Positions 10,201 to 18,664 of a stretch of DNA of 64,000 nucleotides are shown here, piece by piece. A model generated the notes under the pieces. It saw only the letters and a list, made by a program, of their open reading frames with translations. It was not told the DNA's origin and made no database searches. The stretch lies in the NCBI RefSeq assembly GCF_002797875.1, contig NZ_PGFC01000006.1, positions 1-64,000 on the forward strand, read 5' to 3'. The position numbers and the translations under genes were made by a program. The stretch's first letter is position 1, and each line of letters starts with the position of its first letter. The DNA is from Pseudoscardovia suis (GTDB lineage: Bacteria > Actinomycetota > Actinomycetes > Actinomycetales > Bifidobacteriaceae).

Positions 10201-11859
10201 CTACTCCTTCGTGACGTCTTTCGTAACGTCCTGCAGAACCGGCATGTTCATCCAGTTCGTCTCGACGTTGTTCACGCCTATCGCGCTGACCATCGCGGCG
10301 TTGGCGTAATACAGGGGCACGGCGGGAAGGTCCTTGAGCAACAATTCCTCGCCCTGCTGGTAGTACTTGTTGGCTTCGTCGACGGACGATGCCTGCGCGG
10401 CCTTGTCCATGAGCGCGTCGAAGTCGGGGTTCTTGTAATCGCCGTCGTTCGAACCGTTGCCGTCCGCCGCGGCGGAATCATACAGCTGCACGAGGTAGTT
10501 GTCGGCGGCGGGGTAATCCGGCTGCCATCCGGTGCGGAACGGTGTCTTGAGCTGACGGTCGGTGACTTCCTTGCGGAATTCCGAGAACGTGGCGATCGGG
10601 TTCGTGGTGGCGTTGATGCCCAGGTTGTTGGAGATGAAGTGCGCCACCGCCTCATACAGGCTCTTGGCGGCGTTGTTGTCGGCGTTGTAGCTGAACTTGA
10701 GCACGTCGGTGTCGTTGTCCCACGGGTTGATGGCGTTCGCTTCGTCCCACAGTTCGCGCGCCTTGTCGGGGTTGTACGAGAGCACGTCCGCCCCCTGGAG
10801 GCTGGTGGAATACCCGGGGGTGACCGGCGATAGGAAGTCTGTGGCGGGCGTCGCTGTGCCGCCGAGGATCTTCTTGCACAGGGTGTCGCGGTTGATCGCC
10901 ATCGACACCGCCTGGCGGCGCAGGTGCCCTTCTTCGTCATTGCCGAAATGCGGCATGTCGGAGGGGAACGTGAACGTCTGGATGACGGAACCGGGGTTGT
11001 TGACCGCCTGCACGGTCGGGTCGTATTGGAACGTGACCGCGGATGACGAGGGAATCGCGTCGAGCAAGTCGAGGTTGCCGGCCTGCACGTCGGAGTACGC
11101 GGTGTCGATGTCCGTGTAGATCACGAAGTCAATGCCGTCGTTCTTCGCGGGGAACGCGCCATGGTAGGAATCGTTGCGTTCGACGAGGATGTCCTGGTTG
11201 TGGGTCCACGACACGAACTTGTAGGGGCCGTTGCCCACCGGGTTGCTGCCATAGGCGTCCGGGTCGGCGTAGAAGCTTTCGGGCAGCGGATAGAATGCGT
11301 TGCCGCCCAGCATGACCGGGAACGTGGAGGATGGTGCGGTGAGCGTGACCGTGAACTCGTAGTCCGAGATGACCTTGAGGCCTTCCAGCTGCTCGTCCGA
11401 GGGCTCATTGCCGCTCTGGAGCTTGTCATAGCCCTTGATGGGCGCGAAGAAGCTCGCCTCCATCTGCGCGTTCGTGGCATTGGCGGTGTAGCTCCACGCC
11501 TTGGTGAAGGATTGCGCCGTGACAGGCGTGCCGTCGGTGAACGTCCAGTCGTCGTTGAGCACGATGTCGAACACCGTGTTGTCTTTTTGGGGCGTGATGG
11601 ACTTGGCAACTTCGTTGACGGGATTTCCGTCCTTGTCGTATCCCACAAGCCCCGCATACAGCATCGTGATGACGTGACCGCCGCCCGTCTCGTTCGTATC
11701 GCCTGGAATGAGCGGGTTCTGCGGTTCGCTGGCATAGTAGCTGATGATCATCTTGCCGTCGTCGCGCGACGCGGATTGCGATCCGGAACACGCTCCCAAG
11801 GGCAAAATGATGGCCATGACACAAGCGGCCGCTGCGACAAGCTTGGAACGCAAGCGCAT
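10201..11859 (-). CDS. peptide ABC transporter solute-binding lipoprotein
   Basis: Family 5 (SBP_bac_5) extracellular binding protein, 552 residues. It starts at the ATG after AGGAGGAGAAT. A lipoprotein signal peptide runs to the lipobox LGAC with Cys24 as the lipidated residue. The mature part has the family pattern: SYYASEPQNPLIPGDTNE, a central GNGPYKFVSW and a C-terminal RTGWQPDYPAADNYL. It is the first gene of the importer operon and captures peptides at the outer face of the membrane. A TTGACA hexamer at about 11999-12004 (minus strand) may mark the promoter, but no good -10 is clear. Confidence 0.93.
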   Translation of the reverse strand: MRLRSKLVAAAACVMAIILPLGACSGSQSASRDDGKMIISYYASEPQNPLIPGDTNETGGGHVITMLYAGLVGYDKDGNPVNEVAKSITPQKDNTVFDIVLNDDWTFTDGTPVTAQSFTKAWSYTANATNAQMEASFFAPIKGYDKLQSGNEPSDEQLEGLKVISDYEFTVTLTAPSSTFPVMLGGNAFYPLPESFYADPDAYGSNPVGNGPYKFVSWTHNQDILVERNDSYHGAFPAKNDGIDFVIYTDIDTAYSDVQAGNLDLLDAIPSSSAVTFQYDPTVQAVNNPGSVIQTFTFPSDMPHFGNDEEGHLRRQAVSMAINRDTLCKKILGGTATPATDFLSPVTPGYSTSLQGADVLSYNPDKARELWDEANAINPWDNDTDVLKFSYNADNNAAKSLYEAVAHFISNNLGINATTNPIATFSEFRKEVTDRQLKTPFRTGWQPDYPAADNYLVQLYDSAAADGNGSNDGDYKNPDFDALMDKAAQASSVDEANKYYQQGEELLLKDLPAVPLYYANAAMVSAIGVNNVETNWMNMPVLQDVTKDVTKE

Positions 11860-12041
11860 ATTCTCCTCCTGCAAGCCTCTGTTTGCATGCCTTGGCGCTG
11901 CCTTGGCCCGCAAACCTCGGTGCGCACGCCGCTTTCGTCTCGCCGCATGCGCCAAGCCGGTCTCACCGGCATCTGGATTTTCGCCAGATATAACGTTGTG
12001 TCAACCTACCACGGGGCGTACCCGAACGCAGTGATATGAAA

Positions 12042-13364
12042 TCAAGCGCGGGGGAATGCCTGCCGGTAGGTGGCACGCAATTGGTCGATGGAGACGTGCG
12101 TGTAGCGCTGCGTGGTGCGCAGCGACGAATGGCCGAGCAACTCCTGCACTTCGCGCAGATCCGCTCCCCCGCTCAACAGATGCGTGGCTGCCGAATGCCG
12201 CAGCGCGTGGGGCGACACGTCAGGCACATGCGCCTGTTGCGCCGCCTTGTGCACGGCCTCTCGCGCCTGCCGTTGGTTGAGACGACCTCCCCGTGCGCCT
12301 AGGAACACGGCATTGCGGGCATCCGTCGCCTTGGCCGTGCGCTCGCCCTTGGGGCTCCGGGGGCTCCGGATGTTCTGGGGGTTCTGGCTGCCGTTGCCGG
12401 CGTTGCCGGCGTGCGCGGCGATGAGCGGACGCCCCGTGTCCAACCATTCCTGCAAGGCGCGGGCGGCGGGCGCTCCGAAAGGCACGACGCGCGTCTTGTT
12501 GCCTTTGCCTGTCACGCGCATCGTGCGTTGCGAGAAGTCAATGTCGGCGATGTCGAGTGACACAAGTTCGGCGACTCGAATCCCCGTGGCATAGAGCACC
12601 TCGACGATCGCCGCGTCCCGCACTTCGATCGCTTCCTCAAGCTCAGCGGTCCGGGCGACCGCCGTCGTACCACCCTTTGAACGAGACGCGTCATGCCCCG
12701 CCCGCCTGACACTGCCTGCCTGCCTGACACTGCCCGACCGTGGGTTTCCTGCCTGCGCGGTGTCTTCGGCTTGTGCAATTCGTTCGGCTTGGGCGGCGCG
12801 CGCATCCGCGGCATCCATCATCGCGCGCGCCTGCTCCGGCGTGAGCACCGCAGGCAGCGTCTGCGGCAGCTTGGGCGTGGTGAGGCTCTGCGCCGGATCG
12901 GATGCGATGATGCCATGCACCGCGCAATATTCGAAGAAGGATCTCACCGCCACGATTTTGCGCGCCATGCTTGATTTGGCATGGTCACCAGCCTCGGACG
13001 CGATCCACGTGCGCAGATCGTCGAGCGTGACGTCGCCCAAGGCACGCACCCCTTGGGATTCCAATGCGTCAAGGCACGCGCCGATGTCCGAGGAATACGA
13101 CTTGATCGTATTGGCCGACAGCCCCTTATTGATTCTTTGATAGGCCAGGAACGAGTCCAGCGCGGCATCGGCATCCGCCAGCCCCCGCTGAACCGACAGG
13201 GGCTGCGTGTCCGCCAACCGCCCCGCCACCGGAATGCGCTGCGTAGGCGGCATCTGCTCCATGACCCGAATGCGCTGCGTGGGCGGGATACGCCCGCTGC
13301 GTCCACTGGATCCACTGGGGCCACTGAATCCGCTGCGTCCACTGGGCACATTGGATGCATTCAT
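12042..13364 (-). CDS. xerC: tyrosine recombinase XerC, with insertions
   Basis: Site-specific recombinase expected to act with XerD at dif to resolve chromosome dimers. The N-terminal SAM-like core-binding domain begins near residue 67 (FLAYQRINKGLSANTIKSYS). The catalytic domain shows Arg in YATGIRVAELVSL, Lys in VTGKGNKTRVVPFG, HALRHSAATHLLSGG, and the His and Tyr nucleophile in LLGHSSLRTTQRYTH. It is 440 residues instead of about 300. The excess is a Gly/Ser/Pro-rich N-terminus with a repeated PPTQRI and two low-complexity insertions (about residues 195-230 and 325-350). The start has a good AGGAGG. A second recombinase, XerD, lies at 23513-24517; naming C versus D rests on sequence style. 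Confidence 0.85.
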   Translation of the reverse strand: MNASNVPSGRSGFSGPSGSSGRSGRIPPTQRIRVMEQMPPTQRIPVAGRLADTQPLSVQRGLADADAALDSFLAYQRINKGLSANTIKSYSSDIGACLDALESQGVRALGDVTLDDLRTWIASEAGDHAKSSMARKIVAVRSFFEYCAVHGIIASDPAQSLTTPKLPQTLPAVLTPEQARAMMDAADARAAQAERIAQAEDTAQAGNPRSGSVRQAGSVRRAGHDASRSKGGTTAVARTAELEEAIEVRDAAIVEVLYATGIRVAELVSLDIADIDFSQRTMRVTGKGNKTRVVPFGAPAARALQEWLDTGRPLIAAHAGNAGNGSQNPQNIRSPRSPKGERTAKATDARNAVFLGARGGRLNQRQAREAVHKAAQQAHVPDVSPHALRHSAATHLLSGGADLREVQELLGHSSLRTTQRYTHVSIDQLRATYRQAFPRA

Positions 13365-13390
13365 GCCGCGTTCCTCCTATCGTGAGCTAC

Positions 13391-13675
13391 ATGACTTCTT
13401 TCGAAGATACGCCTCAACCACATCCCCCGCTTCCGGCGACGATACCGCAGGGCGCGCGCATCGTCGTGCGCACGGACGCAGGAATCGACGAACGCACGGG
13501 ACGGCGCACCTACCGCGACTTCCTAGGGCACGTGGTCTCGTGGAACGGCACGACGCTCGTGCTGGACCGCGATCCCTCCGCGGACGGACGCCGCCCCGCC
13601 GCGCAGGTCACCATCGACGCCTCCTCCATCGTGCGACTCAAGCCCATTCCCGAGCGGCGCGCGCACCGCTTCTGA
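13391..13675 (+). CDS. small SH3-like protein (DUF6725-type)
   Basis: A 94-residue protein transcribed away from xerC. Its core (GARIVVRTDAGIDERTGRRT, LGHVVSWNGTTLVLDRDP, SIVRLKPIPERRAHR) resembles the short beta-barrel domain seen at the N-terminus of some actinobacterial acetyltransferases, and I believe it matches a bifidobacterial domain of unknown function. The ATG at 13391 is chosen because an earlier ATG would overlap xerC and has no ribosome-binding site. TATCGT seven bases before the ATG could be a -10 element for a leaderless mRNA. Confidence 0.65.
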   Translation: MTSFEDTPQPHPPLPATIPQGARIVVRTDAGIDERTGRRTYRDFLGHVVSWNGTTLVLDRDPSADGRRPAAQVTIDASSIVRLKPIPERRAHRF

Positions 13676-13716
13676 CGGACGAGTCAAACCCTGGCCTACG
13701 GAGCCCAAGGCTATGG

Positions 13717-13760
13717 GAAGACGGAGCGAAGACGGGACGAAGACGGGACGAAGACGGGAC
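13717..13760. repeat. 11-bp tandem repeat, four copies
   Basis: Four head-to-tail copies of gaagacgggac (first copy gaagacggagc) sit between the small gene ending at 13675 and the tyrA stop codon at 13765. The copies are almost identical, which suggests recent slippage. The array is outside both genes. Confidence 0.9.
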
Positions 13761-13764
13761 GAAA

Positions 13765-14805
13765 TCAGTCGTCCACGTGCTGCCACTGCACGTCGAATGC
13801 GCGGATGCCCCGCACACGCGTGATGCGCTCGCCACGGCGTGCGGATTCGACGAGTTCATGACGCCAGGAGCGCGATGTCACCGTCAGTTCGTCCGAATCC
13901 ATCGGCCGTCCATCACGCTGCGCCTGTTTGAACCGGCGGTAGGGGTCGGCTTTGCGGAAGAATCCGGTGAGTTCAAGCCCATGGTTGTCAGGGTCATCGA
14001 GCAAATCCGCCACATCGGTGAGCCTTTGCGCCATCTCGCGCACCAGCGCGGCGACGTTCGCGGGGTTCTCTTCCACCATCGCCTGCGTGCGGTCGGGATC
14101 GGTGAGCGCCACGCGCGTCATATCGCGCCATGAACCCGCTGACAATGCCGCCGCCACGTTGCATTCGGGCGAATCCTGCAAAAGGTTCACCATCGCCGTC
14201 GCCACGACATGCGGCATGTGGCTGATGGTCGCGGCCGCCGCGTCATGCGTGGCATTGTCCAAACCGATGAACGTGTTGCCCAAGGTGTCGGTGATGATGC
14301 GCGCCATGAGCAGATAGCGCAGGTAGTCGGTGGTGTCGTCGAAGGTGATCGCCCACAGCGCCGAATCCAGCAATGCGGCGCTCGACGACTGGAATCCGGA
14401 GAATTCGGAGCCCGCCATCGGATGCGCGCCCACGTACTGGCGACCCAATCCCGCCGCCACCACTGCATCGTGCACGCGCGTCTTCACGCTACCCACGTCG
14501 CTGAGCGTCGTCGCCGGCGGAATGTGCGGGGCAATCACGTCCAGCATGTCTTCCATCGCCCGCAGCGGCGTGCACAGAAACAACACATCAACGCCGGACA
14601 TGGCGAGGTCCTCAAGGGAATCGACACATTCGATGCCCGCGGCGCGCGCATCGGCATACGGGGTGTCGTGATGGTTCCAGGCGAGCGTGCGCACACCCGC
14701 CTGCGCAAAACGCCGGGCGAGAGATCCCCCGATCAGCCCCAGTCCGGCGATGCCCACGCTCAGGGTGGAAAGGTCCTTGTTCAGCCCGTCCACGATCACT
14801 TCCAC
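13765..14805 (-). CDS. tyrA: prephenate dehydrogenase
   Basis: Converts prephenate to 4-hydroxyphenylpyruvate with NAD(P) in tyrosine synthesis. The nucleotide-binding loop is GIAGLGLIGGSLARRF at residue 17, and the conserved active-site segment is YVGAHPMAGSEFSG near residue 120. The 346-residue length is normal. Its start overlaps the end of pheA by 10 bases, so the two are translated from one message. An 11-bp tandem repeat array abuts the stop codon. Confidence 0.92.
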   Translation of the reverse strand: MEVIVDGLNKDLSTLSVGIAGLGLIGGSLARRFAQAGVRTLAWNHHDTPYADARAAGIECVDSLEDLAMSGVDVLFLCTPLRAMEDMLDVIAPHIPPATTLSDVGSVKTRVHDAVVAAGLGRQYVGAHPMAGSEFSGFQSSSAALLDSALWAITFDDTTDYLRYLLMARIITDTLGNTFIGLDNATHDAAAATISHMPHVVATAMVNLLQDSPECNVAAALSAGSWRDMTRVALTDPDRTQAMVEENPANVAALVREMAQRLTDVADLLDDPDNHGLELTGFFRKADPYRRFKQAQRDGRPMDSDELTVTSRSWRHELVESARRGERITRVRGIRAFDVQWQHVDD

Positions 14806-15995
14806 AGCAATTCCTCCTCCGCCTTGATTGCGGCGTCCTCTCTCATAGTCATGTAAGTCTTGTCACCCGGCACAGATGCACCTGATGCCGATACGTCCGA
14901 CACTGATTCTGCCGGCGCCGAAGTGCCCTGCGATGCAGCTCCCAGAGCCACATAATCGCCGGGCCCCACACCCCCTTCGGGGAGCATCCACGCGCTCACC
15001 GGCGGATTGGGCCGGGTGAGCCGGGGATACACCGCAAGGGTCTTCGCCCATGTGGAGGCCCCTGTCAGGTCGCGCAAAATAGTGCGGAACACCGGCTTCC
15101 ACGGCGCCGAGTCAATCGTAGCGACGAAGCTGTAAGTGCCGTCGCGTCCCTTGATGGGGCGCGAGATGAAGCTCGTCATGTTCAACCCCGCGTCTCGCAG
15201 CACATCCAGCAAGTCGGCGACCACACCAGGACCGGTACTCAGAGGCACAAGCCCCAGGATCGACTCGTAATCGTCCGGGTCGTCGCCATCCGCCGCACGC
15301 ACCGCCCGCAGGTATGCATGGCCTTCGGCACGGGGCGCGATGACGAGGAATTCCGTGCGCGCACCTTGGAAATCCTGCACGCCGCGTTCCAAAGTTTCCA
15401 AGCCATACAGCCGTCCGCACAGGCTGGGGCCCAACGCCACTTGGTTGCGCGTGACGTCGCGGCATCCGGCAGCATTCGAATCAGCGGGGCGAATCGCCAG
15501 ACCCCTGCGTCGGATGAACCCCGAGCATTGCGCCAATCCATGCGGATGAGCGGTCGCTTCGGTGAGCGCGCCATGATCGGGACGCACGAATGCGTCGAAG
15601 CTCACATCCACCGCCACCCTCTCGATGCCAAGCACCGCGCGGGCATCCAGCAATGCGTCGAGGTTGGGCACCACATAGCCTTCCACGTTGTTTTCCCATG
15701 CAACGATGCCGAATCCATCGCCGTTCTCGACGTGTTCGAAAATCTGCGCGGCGGTGTCCGCGGGTTGGGCTTCGAACGCCGTGCCGCAGATGGCCGTGAG
15801 CCTGGGGATCACCGCCATGGCGGCCTGATGGGTGAATGTTCCGCGCGGACCAAGGTAATACAAGGTGCGTCGGGCGGCAGCATCATGGCTATGAGCGTCG
15901 GGGCGCCCACTCGTGCCGGGGCGTTCGCCTGCATTGGGGCTCTCGCCTGTGCCGGAATGGCTGTGCGCGTCAAGCTGTGCATGTGCAAGGCTCAT
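14796..15995 (-). CDS. pheA: prephenate dehydratase
   Basis: Makes phenylpyruvate from prephenate in phenylalanine synthesis. Residues 43-230 are the dehydratase domain (YYLGPRGTFTHQAAM, then VAWENNVEGYV). Residues about 250-330 are an ACT domain with the phenylalanine-sensing ISRPIKG. The usual catalytic Thr-Arg-Phe motif reads ARTEF here, so the arginine is replaced by glutamate (15351-15353). The N- and C-terminal tails are low-complexity extensions. It overlaps tyrA downstream by 10 bases and the upstream membrane-protein gene by 4, forming a compact aromatic amino-acid operon. Confidence 0.88.
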   Translation of the reverse strand: MSLAHAQLDAHSHSGTGESPNAGERPGTSGRPDAHSHDAAARRTLYYLGPRGTFTHQAAMAVIPRLTAICGTAFEAQPADTAAQIFEHVENGDGFGIVAWENNVEGYVVPNLDALLDARAVLGIERVAVDVSFDAFVRPDHGALTEATAHPHGLAQCSGFIRRRGLAIRPADSNAAGCRDVTRNQVALGPSLCGRLYGLETLERGVQDFQGARTEFLVIAPRAEGHAYLRAVRAADGDDPDDYESILGLVPLSTGPGVVADLLDVLRDAGLNMTSFISRPIKGRDGTYSFVATIDSAPWKPVFRTILRDLTGASTWAKTLAVYPRLTRPNPPVSAWMLPEGGVGPGDYVALGAASQGTSAPAESVSDVSASGASVPGDKTYMTMREDAAIKAEEELLWK

Positions 15996-16651
15996 GAGCG
16001 GCTCGCCTCGCTTCGTGCATCGCCGTCCGCAACGCCTTCCGCATCGCTGGCAACCCGGTCAGTCGTCACGGCGTTCCCATCTTCATCGGTTTCATTGGCG
16101 GCAGCATCAGCATCGGCGGTATCGATGTCATCGTCAGCATCGGCGTCACCATCAGCGCCGACGGAATCCTCCCTTGGTTCAATGACGAACGCTGCGCGGG
16201 GCAGCAAGGCGATGACGATCTGCACCGCCGCGGCGCCATACAGCCACAGGTACGAGACCTGCTGCCCGATCCACGTGGGGAACAGCGACGTGCCGCCCAC
16301 CATCAGGTAGGTGCGGCCGCCATTGAAACTGGTCAGTTCCATCAGCACCGCCAGCGACGTGATGAAGTGCATGGCAAGCCCCCATTCGCCGGTGCGAGCG
16401 CGAGCGCTCCATGCGGACACCCCCATGATGGCCAGCGCGAGCACCAAGCCGTAGGGAATGTTGTGGCGCAGCCCGGCGCGATGGGCCATGGTGCCCAGCA
16501 CCGCGGCGACGACGGCGCTCACGATGGTGACTGTGATGGCGAGCGCCGTACCGTGCCGGTAGCTCCACGGCAGGCGTGCGGGATCCGTGTCGCCTTGCGC
16601 GCCGCGGAAAATGCGCGGGCTCTTGCGTTGCGTTTCATCGGCATTGCTCAT
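15992..16651 (-). CDS. predicted four-helix membrane protein
   Basis: A 219-residue protein with about four membrane helices between residues 32 and 155 (LAITVTIVSAVVAAVLG; YGLVLALAIMGVSAWSAR; FITSLAVLMELTSF; VSYLWLYGAAAVQIVIAL) and a long acidic Asp/Ala-rich C-terminal tail. It overlaps pheA by an ATGA, so it is co-transcribed. Similar proteins occur in other Actinobacteria, but I cannot name a function. Its place upstream of pheA could reflect shared regulation only. Confidence 0.75.
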   Translation of the reverse strand: MSNADETQRKSPRIFRGAQGDTDPARLPWSYRHGTALAITVTIVSAVVAAVLGTMAHRAGLRHNIPYGLVLALAIMGVSAWSARARTGEWGLAMHFITSLAVLMELTSFNGGRTYLMVGGTSLFPTWIGQQVSYLWLYGAAAVQIVIALLPRAAFVIEPREDSVGADGDADADDDIDTADADAAANETDEDGNAVTTDRVASDAEGVADGDARSEASRS

Positions 16652-16719
16652 ACGTTCCAGTATGCCCCCAGCCGCGACCTATGGGGCTCGTGACATGGGG
16701 CAGGCGCCGCGCGCATGCA

Positions 16720-18315
16720 TCACAGCTCGACGGTGATTACGCCGTCCTTGATGGTGAACTCGCCGTATACGGGTTCGTCATATGACTCCCCGTTATATGA
16801 CTCCCCGTCGAATAAGTACCCTCCGAGCATGTTTTCGTCCCCGGAATACTCATATGTGATTGGCAGTTTCCCGATGAACGTGCCCCGCACCGCGCCCGCT
16901 GGCACTGGTTGGTCTGCATCGCCGTAATCCAGTGAGTTGACCGCATCGGAAGTGACAAGAGTCACGTCATCCGCCGTCAGCTCCATGTCGCCGGTGACGG
17001 ATGCCGTGATGCCACTGACGCTGCCCAGACCGATGGCGGAGCATTCGCTGCTGCTGTAGTTGCCTGCCGACAGTTGGGCGAAGCACGCTTCGTATTTGCT
17101 GCGCACCTGTTGTTTGATCTGCGCCACGAGCTCATCGGTGGGAGTTGCGCTGAACGTGATGGTGGGTGCGGTCGATGACGTGACCGCGGCGGTGCCATCG
17201 ACCGTGACGGAGAGATATGTCGAATCCGCCGTCGCGGAACCTGCATAGACGCCGGGGTATGCGGCGAGTTCAATGGTGTCGGTGTCCGTCAGATCGTATC
17301 CGTCTTGGTAACGAGACAGCCCTGATCCGCTGGCGGAGTTGCGGGAAGCGTCCCATGCATTCGCCGAGCTCACCTGTTTGCCATTGACGCTCACCGTGCC
17401 CACGGTGTCAATGCCCTTCAGTTTGAGGGTGAAAAGCAGCGAATCCGTGAACTTCCATTCGCCATTCGTTTTAATGCACGAAATCGTGTTCGTGTAAGGC
17501 AAGCCGTTGAGGGTGAATGTGACATCGTAGCTTTTGCGCGTGCGTGAGTTTCCCTTGTCAGCGGGCTTGATGGTGAAATCACTGATGCGCTGCGACGGAT
17601 CGGTGACAGCATCGTTGGCGAGCAGCACAGCCTGGTCATCGGTGAGGGACGCCCCGTTGCCGCCTTCCATCGCCCGTGCATCCGCGAAACGTCCCTCTTT
17701 GAGAGCGGTCATGTATGTCTCGATTTTCGCCTGAGGAGTGTCGAGTCTGGATTGCACGGCATTGACTCCCAGCATGGCGGCGATGACGGCAACGATGACG
17801 ATGAGTGCGATGATGGCTTTCTTCGCGCCGGTGCCCTTCGGCTGCTGCCGCGAAGCGCCTTCAGGGGCGTGGAACTGGGGATAGGCGGGCGTGACGACAG
17901 GCTGGCCATACGCCGGCTGGTATGTTTGCGTGCCCAACGATGGGAGTTGGTTGGCGGCTGCCTGCGGGTCGGTCCATATATATGCCTGGCTGAGAAATGG
18001 CGAGGCGGGCTGAAGCATGGCAGGGGCGGTGGCGGCATCTGCAGGAGCGCCATAGACCTGCGCGCCATAAACCGGAGCGCCGGGCATCGGCGCACCATAA
18101 GCGGGCGCACCATGAGCCTGCGCACCATATGTTTGCGCACCGTAAGCTTGCGCACCGTAAGCCTGCACACCATCAGCCGGGACAGCGGATGAATATGACT
18201 GGGCGGGATTCAACGCGAAATTCCCCGAACCGTCCCGAGAGATTCCATCACCGAACGATCCACTCACATTGGTCGCGTCACCGCCGACACCTGCGGACTG
18301 GTAAGAATCATCCAT
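16720..18315 (-). CDS. membrane-anchored TcaA-like protein
   Basis: A 531-residue protein with three parts. Residues 1-170 are low complexity with YGA/QA repeats (about 18040-18180) and several Pro/Gln/Tyr stretches. A single membrane anchor follows (KKAIIALIVIVAVIAAMLGV, about residue 185). The extracellular part starts with an NTF2-like region (YDVTFTLNGL, EWKFTDSLLF) and then a domain resembling TcaA repeats (GTVSVNGKQVSS, YPGVYAGSA). TcaA-type proteins sit at the envelope and are linked with glycopeptide sensing in staphylococci; here that is only a fold-level guess. The start is the ATG after AAGGGAGACAACG. Confidence 0.75.
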   Translation of the reverse strand: MDDSYQSAGVGGDATNVSGSFGDGISRDGSGNFALNPAQSYSSAVPADGVQAYGAQAYGAQTYGAQAHGAPAYGAPMPGAPVYGAQVYGAPADAATAPAMLQPASPFLSQAYIWTDPQAAANQLPSLGTQTYQPAYGQPVVTPAYPQFHAPEGASRQQPKGTGAKKAIIALIVIVAVIAAMLGVNAVQSRLDTPQAKIETYMTALKEGRFADARAMEGGNGASLTDDQAVLLANDAVTDPSQRISDFTIKPADKGNSRTRKSYDVTFTLNGLPYTNTISCIKTNGEWKFTDSLLFTLKLKGIDTVGTVSVNGKQVSSANAWDASRNSASGSGLSRYQDGYDLTDTDTIELAAYPGVYAGSATADSTYLSVTVDGTAAVTSSTAPTITFSATPTDELVAQIKQQVRSKYEACFAQLSAGNYSSSECSAIGLGSVSGITASVTGDMELTADDVTLVTSDAVNSLDYGDADQPVPAGAVRGTFIGKLPITYEYSGDENMLGGYLFDGESYNGESYDEPVYGEFTIKDGVITVEL

Positions 18316-18664
18316 CGTTGTCTCCCTTGCGTTCGTCTGGCCGGCGTCCCTCTCTGCGGGGTTAGCTCTCAGCGCCGATTTTTTCGGAGTTATCCCCGGC
18401 GTCAGCTCTCCCCTGTCGCCAAAAGCATGGCTCCTCATCGAGTGTCTGCAAGCACGCCGTCAGCATTACATTACCATCAGCGCACACATCAGCACGCAGG
18501 GAAAATGCGCGCCATCGTCGGCGCATATGCAAAACCGCCGGCCGATGCACCCCTGTAAGGATTGGGATGCACGGACCGGCGGTGTGTGCAGCGATGTGTG
18601 CAGCGGCATATGCAGCAGTGCGGTCACCGACCGACCGCCGCTGGCGAATCCACCGTCAGCGGAC
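18316..18664. other. intergenic region below typA
   Basis: No gene is evident in these 350 bases. They hold the typA terminator (18533-18582), a small hairpin at about 18506-18525 and presumably the promoter of the TcaA-like gene. Confidence 0.6.
18533..18582 (-). terminator. typA terminator hairpin
   Basis: An imperfect inverted repeat (accgccgg...gatgcaccc paired with gggatgcac...ccggcggt) is followed, on the minus strand, by a run of T. It lies about 80 bases after the typA stop. Confidence 0.7.
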
